Positions 57,536 through 64,000 of a stretch of DNA of 64,000 nt are shown here, piece after piece (the first letter of the stretch is position 1; each line of letters starts with the position of its first letter). The position numbers and the translations under genes are program-made. The notes under the pieces were generated by a model. That model was given only the letters and a program-made list of their open reading frames with translations, ran no database searches and was not told the origin of the DNA. The stretch is from Microbacterium sp. BLY (GTDB lineage: Bacteria; Actinomycetota; Actinomycetes; Actinomycetales; Microbacteriaceae), in contig NZ_JAGKSR010000001.1 in assembly GCF_017939615.1 (NCBI RefSeq), positions 992,001-1,056,000 on the forward strand. Direction: 5' to 3'.

Positions 57536-58777
57536 ATGCGCGTCAGCAAGATCACCGGCGTCGTCGCGGGAGTCGCGGCCGCCACCCTGTTGGCCGGATG
57601 TTCGGCCGGCGGAGGCAACACCGCAGAGGGCGAGCAGGACATCACGGTCTGGCTCTACCCGGTCATCGCCGACGAGGCGGTGCACAAGGACTTCTGGGAC
57701 TCGACCATCGAGGCGTTCGAGAAGGAGAACGAGAACGTCAACGTGAAGTACGAGATCTTCCCGTGGGCGAACCGTGACGAGGCTCTGCAGACGGCGATCG
57801 CCGCCGGCAAGGGCCCCGACGTCGTCTACCTCATCCCCGACCAGCTCGCGGCGTACCAGAAGTCGATCGCCCCGCTCAACGACCTGCTCAGCGAGGAGCG
57901 CCAGGGCGACCTGCTCCCCAACGTCAAGGAGTCGGTCACGCTCGGCGGCGACCTCCTCGGCGCCCCGATCCTCACCAGCGCGCAGCCGCTCATCTGCAAC
58001 GCCGCCGCCTTCGAGGCGGCCGGCGTGACCGAGTACCCGGAGACCTGGGACGACATCGTCGAGATGGCTCCCGCCTTCGTCGACAAGGGCATGTACGCCC
58101 TGAACTACCCGGCCTCCGCCGAGAACACCCTCAACCTCACCTACTACCCGCTGCTGTGGCAGGCGGGCGGCGAGGTCTACACCGAGGACGGCGAGGTCGG
58201 CTTCGACAGCAAGGCCGGCGAGAAGGCCCTCACGTTCCTCAGCGACCTGGCCGAGGAGGGTGCGCTCGACCCGGAGGCCCTCACGACCAACGTCCCGCTC
58301 GAGCAGACCGCCATCGCCCAGGGCAAGGTGGCCTGCACCTGGAACAACGCCGTGACCGAGGTCGCGCCGTTCTGGGGCGAGGAGAACGTCAAGGTGCTCG
58401 CGCCGCTGACCGAGAAGGAGTCCGTGGCCTACGGCACCGTCGGCTCGCTCTCCGTGCTCAAGGGCTCGAAGGCCCCCGAGGCCGCCGCCGCGTTCGCCGA
58501 GTTCGCGACGGGCGCCGACGTCGTCGAGCCGTACCTGAAGGCCGCCGGCTTCTTCTCGGCGCTCAGCACGACCGAGCCGCTCTACGCCGACGACCCGCTC
58601 CTCGGCGAGGTCGAGAAGTACGTGCCCGACACCACGGTGGGCGAGCTCGACGCCAGCTCCCGCGCGCTCATGGGTGTGCTCTCCCCGGAGATCCAGGCCG
58701 CCCTGCTCGGCCAGAAATCCCCGGCCGACGCCCTCAAGGACGCCGCGGCCGCCGCAGCCCCGCTGCTGCAGAAGTGA
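57536..58777 (+). CDS. Sugar ABC transporter substrate-binding lipoprotein
   Basis: A 413-aa family-1 solute-binding protein. Lipobox LLAGCSAGG near residue 22. The core begins DITVWLYPVIADEAVHKDFW, typical of carbohydrate ABC binding proteins. It captures an unknown saccharide outside the membrane for the two permeases that follow. No ATPase gene lies in the cluster, so a shared MsiK-type ATPase is likely, as is common in actinobacteria. Confidence 0.92.
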   Translation: MRVSKITGVVAGVAAATLLAGCSAGGGNTAEGEQDITVWLYPVIADEAVHKDFWDSTIEAFEKENENVNVKYEIFPWANRDEALQTAIAAGKGPDVVYLIPDQLAAYQKSIAPLNDLLSEERQGDLLPNVKESVTLGGDLLGAPILTSAQPLICNAAAFEAAGVTEYPETWDDIVEMAPAFVDKGMYALNYPASAENTLNLTYYPLLWQAGGEVYTEDGEVGFDSKAGEKALTFLSDLAEEGALDPEALTTNVPLEQTAIAQGKVACTWNNAVTEVAPFWGEENVKVLAPLTEKESVAYGTVGSLSVLKGSKAPEAAAAFAEFATGADVVEPYLKAAGFFSALSTTEPLYADDPLLGEVEKYVPDTTVGELDASSRALMGVLSPEIQAALLGQKSPADALKDAAAAAAPLLQK

Positions 58778-58782
58778 CACCC

Positions 58783-58813
58783 GGGGGCGTGCGGGTACCC
58801 GCCGCACGCCCCC
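58783..58813 (+). terminator. Intercistronic hairpin after the binding-protein gene
   Basis: GGGGGCGTGCGG (58783-58794) pairs perfectly with CCGCACGCCCCC (58802-58813). It lies between binding-protein and permease genes and probably raises the ratio of binding protein to permease by mRNA protection or partial termination. Confidence 0.75.
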
Positions 58814-58841
58814 TTCCCGCCCCCCACGTGAGGAATCGACA

Positions 58842-59747
58842 ATGACGACGGCCACCACGGCGCCGAAGCCCGCAGGGCGCGTCGCCCGGGTGCTCGCCCG
58901 ACGGGAAGCGCGCGTCGCGTTCCTGTTCGTGCTCCCCGCCTTCCTGCTGTTCATCGCCTTCCGCTTCGGCCCGAGCATCGCGGGTGTGGCGCTGAGCTTC
59001 TTCGACTACGACATCTCCGGCGAGATCGCCTGGCGCGGCCTCGACCACTTCCAGCGCCTCGTCGCCGATCCGCTGTTCTGGCGGGCGTTGGGGACCACGC
59101 TCATCTACACGGTCTTCGCCGTGCCGATCGCGCTGGTGCTGTCGACGATCATGGCCCTCGGCGTGCGGCGGGCCTTCCGCGGGGCCCGGTTCTTCCGCTC
59201 CATCTTCTTCCTCCCCGTCATCACCTCCCTCGTGCTGGCCGGCTCGATCTTCGTGTGGATCTTCTCGGCGAACGGCCCCTGGTCGGCGCTGATGGAGCCG
59301 CTCGGACTCGGCGGCTCCTGGCTCGGGAGCACCGTGCTCGTCATCCCCGCGATCGTCGTCGTCGGCGTCTGGTCGCGGTTCGGCTACGGGATGATGATCC
59401 TCATCGCCGCGCTGCAGGACGTGCCGCGTGAGCTGGAGGAAGCGGCGCTCGTCGACGGCGCGAACGCCTGGCAGCGCTTCCGGTGGATCATCCTGCCGCA
59501 CCTGCGCCCCACGTTCTTCTTCCTCGCGGTGATCGAGACGACGGCCGCCTTCCAGGTCTTCGACGTCATCTACGTGATGACCCAGGGCGGGCCGGCGAAC
59601 GCCAGCTACTCGCTCGTCTACATGCTGTACGACCAGGGCTTCCGCTACTTCGACTACGGCTACGCGGCCGCCGTCGGCGTCGCCCTGTTCGTCATGACCC
59701 TCGTGGTCGCCCTCATCCAGCGCCTCGTGATCGGAAAGCAGAAATGA
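58842..59747 (+). CDS. Sugar ABC transporter permease (MalF type)
   Basis: A 301-aa permease with six membrane segments (VAFLFVLPAFLLFIAFRFGP, GTTLIYTVFAVPIALVLSTI, SIFFLPVITSLVLAGSIFVW, and others) and the EAA loop EEAALVDGANAWQRFRWIIL. The ATG follows GTGAGGAATCGACA. It overlaps the second permease by four bases. It forms the membrane channel with that partner. Confidence 0.93.
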   Translation: MTTATTAPKPAGRVARVLARREARVAFLFVLPAFLLFIAFRFGPSIAGVALSFFDYDISGEIAWRGLDHFQRLVADPLFWRALGTTLIYTVFAVPIALVLSTIMALGVRRAFRGARFFRSIFFLPVITSLVLAGSIFVWIFSANGPWSALMEPLGLGGSWLGSTVLVIPAIVVVGVWSRFGYGMMILIAALQDVPRELEEAALVDGANAWQRFRWIILPHLRPTFFFLAVIETTAAFQVFDVIYVMTQGGPANASYSLVYMLYDQGFRYFDYGYAAAVGVALFVMTLVVALIQRLVIGKQK

Positions 59748-60649
59748 CCGCCCTCCTGCAGCCGCCGACGCAGACGACGCCGCCCGCGACCCGTCCCACC
59801 GCGCGGAAGCGCCGCTCGTTCCGCGCGCTCGAGCCGACCGGCTGGGGCATCGCCGTCCGCTGGATCTGGCTGAGCCTCGCCGGCATCCTCAGCTTCTTCC
59901 CCTTCTACGCGATGGTCGTGCTGAGCCTGAAGCCGGGCATGCTCGTCGAGCTCCCCGGCTCGCTGCTCCCCTGGAACGACATCTCCTTCGATGCGTACGA
60001 GCAGGTGCTCGGCGGGCAGAACATCATCGTCTGGCTGTTCAACACGCTCGTCTACTCGCTCGTGTCGGTCGTGGCCGTGCTGTTCCTCTCCGCGCTCGCC
60101 GGGTACGCCTTCGCCAAGAAGCGCTTCCGCGGCAAGGAGGTCATGTTCTGGTCGTTCCTGGCGATGGTCATGGTGCCGTTCCACGTGACGCTGATCCCGA
60201 CGTTCATCCTGATGGCGAACCTCGGCGGCATCGACACCTATTGGGGCCTCATCCTGCCCACGCTCGCGAACGCGCAGGCCGTCTTCCTCATGCGCCAGTT
60301 CATCCAGGGTCTTCCCGATGAGCTCTTCGAGGCCGCCCGCATCGACGGTGCCGGCGAGTTCCGCATCTTCCTGCGGATCGTGCTGCCGCTGTGCAAGCCG
60401 ATCCTCGCGACGCTCGGGATCTTCGTCTTCCTGTGGCACTGGAACGACTTCCTCTGGCCGCTCATCATCGCCAAGTCCAACTCGATGTTCACCCTCACCG
60501 TGGGCATCTCGTCGCTGCAGCAGCAGGATGTGCCGCTCAGCACCATGCTCGCCGGCTCCGTCGTGGCGTTGCTGCCGATCTTCCTCGCGTACCTCATCGC
60601 TCAGCGGTACGTGCAGGAGGGCGTCACCGGCACCGGGATCAAGGGCTGA
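59744..60649 (+). CDS. Sugar ABC transporter permease (MalG type)
   Basis: A 301-aa permease with a Pro/Thr/Arg-rich cytoplasmic N-terminus, six membrane segments (WIWLSLAGILSFFPFYAMVV, FNTLVYSLVSVVAVLFLSAL, WSFLAMVMVPFHVTLIPTFI, and others) and the EAA loop FEAARIDGAGEFRIFLRIVL. ATG overlaps the preceding stop (ATGA). Pairs with the upstream permease. Confidence 0.93.
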   Translation: MTALLQPPTQTTPPATRPTARKRRSFRALEPTGWGIAVRWIWLSLAGILSFFPFYAMVVLSLKPGMLVELPGSLLPWNDISFDAYEQVLGGQNIIVWLFNTLVYSLVSVVAVLFLSALAGYAFAKKRFRGKEVMFWSFLAMVMVPFHVTLIPTFILMANLGGIDTYWGLILPTLANAQAVFLMRQFIQGLPDELFEAARIDGAGEFRIFLRIVLPLCKPILATLGIFVFLWHWNDFLWPLIIAKSNSMFTLTVGISSLQQQDVPLSTMLAGSVVALLPIFLAYLIAQRYVQEGVTGTGIKG

Positions 60650-60670
60650 GAAGAAGGGAACCGCACGACA

Positions 60671-61705
60671 ATGACGCAGTACGCATTCGCCTCCGAGGCC
60701 GAGCTCGAGGAGGCGCTGGCCACCCCGAGCGACGGGCTCGTGGCCGACCTCGCCCAGGGCTCCGGAGACCTCGTGATCCTCGGCGCCGGCGGCAAGATGG
60801 GACCGACCCTGGCGATGCTCGCCCGACGCGGTCTGGACGCCGCGGGTCGCACCGGCGACGCCGTGTACGCGGTGTCCCGCTTCGGCGACGCCGCCATCCG
60901 CGAGCGCCTGGAGGCGGCGGGTGTGCGCGTCGTGCCCTTCGACCTCATCGAGAACGACGACCTCTCCGGCCTCCCCGACGCGCCGAACGTGGCGTTCATG
61001 GTGGGCGCGAAGTTCGGTGCCGCGACCAACGCCTCCTGGGCCTGGGAGGTCAACGCGGCTCTTCCCGACCGCATCGCCCGACGCTACCGGGACAGCGCGA
61101 TCTCGGTGCTCTCCACCGGGAACGTCTACCCGTTCGTCCCCGCCTCGTCCGGGGGCGCCGCCGAGGAGACCGCGCCCGCGCCGATCGGCGAGTACGCGCA
61201 GTCCTGCCTCGGCCGGGAGCGCGTGTTCGAGTTCGGGGCGCAGGAGCGCGGCACGAAGGTCGCGATCATCCGCCTGAACTACGCCGTCGACCTCCGCTAC
61301 GGGGTGCTCGCCGACATCGGCAGCGCCGTGCACGCCGGGGAGCCGGTGTCCGTCGCCACCGCCAACGTCAACGTGATCTGGCAGGGCTACGCGAACGAGG
61401 TCGTGCTGCGGAGCCTGGTGCATGCCTCGACCGACCCCTTCGTCATCAACCTCACCGGGCCGGAGCTGCTCAGCGTCTCGTCGATCGCCCACCGTTTCGG
61501 TGCGCTGTTCGAGAAGGAGATCGAGATCGTCGACGAGCCCCAGCCGACCGCGCTGCTCAGCGACGCCCGGCGCTGCATGGCCCTGTTCGGCTACCCGTCG
61601 GTCTCGGCCGAGGAGCTCATCCGCATGCAGGCCGACTGGATCAGCGACGGACTGCCGATGATCGCCAAGCCCACCAAGTGGGCCGTGCGGGACGGGAAGT
61701 TCTGA
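60671..61705 (+). CDS. NAD-dependent epimerase/dehydratase family protein
   Basis: A 344-aa extended-SDR protein with the nucleotide motif LVILGAGGKMGPTLAMLARR and the block SVLSTGNVYPFVP. The usual YxxxK catalytic pair reads EYAQSCLGRERVFE: Tyr is present but Lys is replaced by Cys, with Arg residues nearby. It may use another base or be a non-classical member. AAGAAGGGAA precedes the ATG. Its stop overlaps the next gene by one base. It probably acts on the imported sugar or its acid. Confidence 0.85.
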   Translation: MTQYAFASEAELEEALATPSDGLVADLAQGSGDLVILGAGGKMGPTLAMLARRGLDAAGRTGDAVYAVSRFGDAAIRERLEAAGVRVVPFDLIENDDLSGLPDAPNVAFMVGAKFGAATNASWAWEVNAALPDRIARRYRDSAISVLSTGNVYPFVPASSGGAAEETAPAPIGEYAQSCLGRERVFEFGAQERGTKVAIIRLNYAVDLRYGVLADIGSAVHAGEPVSVATANVNVIWQGYANEVVLRSLVHASTDPFVINLTGPELLSVSSIAHRFGALFEKEIEIVDEPQPTALLSDARRCMALFGYPSVSAEELIRMQADWISDGLPMIAKPTKWAVRDGKF

Positions 61706-62790
61706 TGACCGACTCCGCCGCACGGACGGCCACCGTGCCGTCGCTGCGCCCCGAAGCCGCCGCGACCCTCGCCCGTGGCGCCGTCATCCCGGCCCATCCG
61801 CTCGCCCTCACCGCCGCGCGCACGCTCGACGAACGGCGGCAGCGGGCGCTGTCCCGCTACTACCTCGACGCCGGGGCCGGAGGCCTCGCCGTCGGCGTGC
61901 ACACGACCCAGTTCGAGATCCGCGACCCGGAGCACGCGCTCTTCGAGCCGGTGCTCGCGCTGGCCGCGGAGGAGATGGACGCCCGCGACGACGCGACCCT
62001 CGTGCGCATCGCCGGAGTGGCGGGCGACACGGCCCAGGCGGTCGCCGAGGCGGAGCTCGCCCGCTCCCTCGGCTACGACGCCGTGCTGGTGAGTCCCCGC
62101 GTCGCGGGTGCGGACGAGCGTGCCCTGCTCGACCGTGCCCGCGCCGTCGGTGAGGTGCTGCCGCTGGTCGGCTTCTACCTGCAGACCGCGATCGGCGGTC
62201 CCGTGCTCGACCGCGAGTTCTGGCGGGAGTTCGCCGCGATCCCGTCGGTCGTCGCCGTGAAGGCCGCGCCGTTCGACCGCTACCGCACGCTGGAGCTCGT
62301 GCGGGGCGTCGCCGCCTCGGGCCGCGCCGACGAGATCGCGCTGTACACGGGCAACGACGACGCGATCGTCGCCGACCTGCTCTCCGAGTTCCACGTGGAC
62401 TCCCCGTCCGGACGGCGCACCCTCCGCTTCGTCGGCGGGCTGCTCGGCCAGTGGGCCGTGGGCACGCAGGCCGCGGTCACCCTGCTCGAGCGGGCGCACC
62501 GGGCCCTCGCCGGAGACGCGGAGGCCTACCGCGAGGTGGGGCGCCGGGCATCCGACATGGTGGACGTGAACCAGGCCGTGTTCGATCCGGGCAACGACTT
62601 CCGTGGCGTCATCGCGGGCGTGCACGAGATGCTGCGCCAGCAGGGACTCCTCGAGGGGATCTGGTGCCTGGATCCCGACGAGGGCCTGTCGCCGGGCCAG
62701 GCCGAGGAGATCGCGCGCGTCCGGCAGGCGTACCCGGAGCTGAACGACGACGCCTTCATCGCCGAGAACCTCGAGGCCTGGCTGCGATGA
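61705..62790 (+). CDS. Dihydrodipicolinate synthase (DapA)-family lyase/aldolase
   Basis: A 361-aa class I aldolase-type protein. The Schiff-base Lys is in SVVAVKAAPFDRY, and the general-acid Tyr is likely in LVGFYLQTAIGG. The fold starts ALSRYYLDAGAGGLAVGVHT. In catabolic clusters such enzymes cleave 2-keto-3-deoxy sugar acids or related compounds. It is longer than DapA (about 290 aa) at the C-terminus. It overlaps the epimerase and the dehydrogenase genes, so it is part of the same pathway. Confidence 0.85.
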   Translation: MTDSAARTATVPSLRPEAAATLARGAVIPAHPLALTAARTLDERRQRALSRYYLDAGAGGLAVGVHTTQFEIRDPEHALFEPVLALAAEEMDARDDATLVRIAGVAGDTAQAVAEAELARSLGYDAVLVSPRVAGADERALLDRARAVGEVLPLVGFYLQTAIGGPVLDREFWREFAAIPSVVAVKAAPFDRYRTLELVRGVAASGRADEIALYTGNDDAIVADLLSEFHVDSPSGRRTLRFVGGLLGQWAVGTQAAVTLLERAHRALAGDAEAYREVGRRASDMVDVNQAVFDPGNDFRGVIAGVHEMLRQQGLLEGIWCLDPDEGLSPGQAEEIARVRQAYPELNDDAFIAENLEAWLR

Positions 62791-63800
62791 CCGCGGGGGC
62801 GAGCGCTCCGACCGTGGTCGCGGTCGTCTCCGCGGAGCTCTTCGCGGAGTTCTTCACCCCGGCCGATGCGGCGCGCCTGGAGGCCGTCGCGGCGCGGCTC
62901 GGCGGCACGTTCGCCCGCGTGGACCGGCTCGCGGATGCGGTGTGCGACGAGGCCCGCGTCGTGGTGACGAGCTGGGGTGTGGGTCCTTTCGACCACGCGG
63001 TGCTCGCCACGCTCCCGAAGCTCGAGCTCATCGCGCACACCGGGGCCACGATCAAGCCGTTCGCGACCGACGAGCTGTTCGACCGCGGCGTGCGGGTGAC
63101 GCAGGCCGGAGCGGGGATGGCCCGGTCGGTGGCGGAGGTGTCGCTGACCTTCACGCTCGCGCTGCTGCACCGGGTGCCCGAGATGCACGACGCGCTGCGC
63201 ACCGGAAGCGGCTGGTGGGACGCGGAGGCCGTCGGGGTGCAGCACGAGATCCTCGGCGCCCCCGTCGCGGTCATCGGGGCCTCCCGCACCGGCCGGGCCT
63301 ACCTCGCGCTGCTCCGTGCCCTGGGCGCCGAGCCGCTGCTCGTCGATCCGACCCTGGAGGCGGCGGAGGCGGCGTCCCTCGGCGCGGAGCTCGTCCCGCT
63401 CGACGAGGCGCTCCGTCGCGCGCGGATCGTCGCGGTGCACGCCCCGACGCTGCCGGAGACGCATCACCTGATCGGCGCGCGCGAACTCGCCCTGATGCCG
63501 GACGGCGCGGGCCTGGTGAACACGGCGCGCTCATGGCTCGTCGACGAGGCCGCCCTACTCGCCGAGCTCCAGCGCGGCCGGTTGAGCGCCGCGATCGACG
63601 TGTTCGACGAGGAGCCCCTGCCCGCGGACAGCCCCTTCCGCTCGGCACCGCGCGTGCTGCTCACCCCGCACCGGGCAGCCGGCACCCGGGAGGGGCGGCT
63701 GCGCCAGGGGCGGATCGTCGCCGACGAGCTCGACGCCTTCGCCGCGGGGCAGCCCCTCGGGCACGCCGTCGACCGCGCCCAGCTCTCCTCGATGGCATGA
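62787..63800 (+). CDS. D-2-hydroxyacid dehydrogenase family protein
   Basis: A 337-aa NAD-dependent enzyme. Substrate-domain block LELIAHTGATIKPFATDELF, Rossmann block VAVIGASRTGRAYLALLRAL (GASRTG instead of GxGxxG), then the catalytic Arg in LVNTARSWLVDEAAL, Glu in DVFDEEPLP and His in LLTPHRAAGT. It likely reduces or oxidises a 2-hydroxy acid from the aldolase step. ATG overlaps the aldolase stop (ATGA). Confidence 0.9.
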   Translation: MTAGASAPTVVAVVSAELFAEFFTPADAARLEAVAARLGGTFARVDRLADAVCDEARVVVTSWGVGPFDHAVLATLPKLELIAHTGATIKPFATDELFDRGVRVTQAGAGMARSVAEVSLTFTLALLHRVPEMHDALRTGSGWWDAEAVGVQHEILGAPVAVIGASRTGRAYLALLRALGAEPLLVDPTLEAAEAASLGAELVPLDEALRRARIVAVHAPTLPETHHLIGARELALMPDGAGLVNTARSWLVDEAALLAELQRGRLSAAIDVFDEEPLPADSPFRSAPRVLLTPHRAAGTREGRLRQGRIVADELDAFAAGQPLGHAVDRAQLSSMA

Positions 63801-64000
63801 GCACCGTGGACGTCCGACCGGCACGCGCGGAGGACCAATCCGCCCTCGCGACGCTGTGGGCGGCCGCGTTCACGCCGCCCCTCGCGCCCGACCAGTGGCT
63901 GGTGGACGACGAGCGGCTGGATCACACGATCGTCGCCGCCGACGACGAGGGCGTGTGCGGGTCGATCTACGGGCTGCCGAAGCGCCTGCGGGAAGCGGAC
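63797..64000 (+). CDS. GNAT-family N-acetyltransferase, truncated by window edge
   Basis: Reads MSTVDVRPARAEDQSALATL and continues open to the edge (68 codons). The start VRPARAEDQSALATLW is typical of GNAT acetyltransferases. The acetyl-CoA motif would lie beyond the window. ATG overlaps the dehydrogenase stop, so it is the last visible member of the sugar operon. Confidence 0.75.
   Translation, partial: MSTVDVRPARAEDQSALATLWAAAFTPPLAPDQWLVDDERLDHTIVAADDEGVCGSIYGLPKRLREAD

Noticed and set aside
61686..61705. GTGCGGGACGGGAA at the end of the epimerase gene, matching the start of the intergenic repeat family
   Set aside because: Only about 14 bases match and the second arm is missing; it encodes the ordinary C-terminus AVRDGKF.

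Overview
The window is high-GC chromosomal DNA from an actinobacterium, most likely Microbacterium or a close relative in Microbacteriaceae. Support comes from the GC-rich codon use, many leaderless genes with a TANNNT -10 box six or seven bases before ATG/GTG, an SCO4848-type membrane protein, LAxTG-type sorting signals and DUF305/DUF6153 copper genes. Species-level naming is inference. No tRNA, rRNA, CRISPR array or insertion sequence was recognised.

Left edge (1-1038): an HNH-endonuclease-like gene cut by the window edge, a small coiled-coil gene and two tandem hairpins. This looks like the end of a mobile element. 1039-6241 (minus strand) is a four-gene cassette: sigma factor, 151-aa partner, intracellular subtilisin and TPR-CHAT protease. 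It reads as a proteolytic stress or conflict switch. 6319-13117 holds drug-efflux-type membrane proteins and their regulators, including a YtrA-type GntR/ABC operon, and an RlmG/RsmC-like methyltransferase carrying an in-frame palindromic insertion. 13157-16833 is a structured leader followed by a glycine-betaine/choline-type ABC operon. 16979-23038 contains a choloylglycine-hydrolase-family enzyme, a lipase-maturation-factor protein, an orphan HNH-like protein and a PadR/DUF1048/ABC operon.

23331-28529 encodes a 1732-aa cell-wall protein with nine DUF11-type repeats, convergent with a MalT/LuxR-type regulator. 31229-37244 holds an ECF-S-like membrane protein, a copper-linked DUF6153/DUF305 pair behind a CsoR-type palindrome, a peptidase E/dicarboxylate carrier/ThrE operon and an SGNH hydrolase.

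37290-51698 is the most interesting region. It contains surface proteins with LAxTG-type tails, an ECF sigma factor fused to a zinc-finger/membrane/extracellular module, a UDP-GlcNAc 2-epimerase, a 74-aa LAVTG membrane peptide, a GT2 glycosyltransferase, an exosortase-family enzyme with C95/R140/H161, two secreted proteins beside it and a secreted subtilisin. Four copies of GCGCGTAAT-N15-CCGTC (the last degenerate) lie upstream of these transcription units. I infer that the fused sigma factor drives a small exosortase and surface-glycoprotein regulon, including its own operon.

51768-53872 carries CorA and an SDR enzyme. 54151-64000 is a carbohydrate-use locus: a ROK regulator and two Gfo/Idh/MocA oxidoreductases transcribed leftward, and an ABC importer, NAD epimerase, DapA-family aldolase, 2-hydroxyacid dehydrogenase and the start of a GNAT acetyltransferase transcribed rightward from a shared control region.
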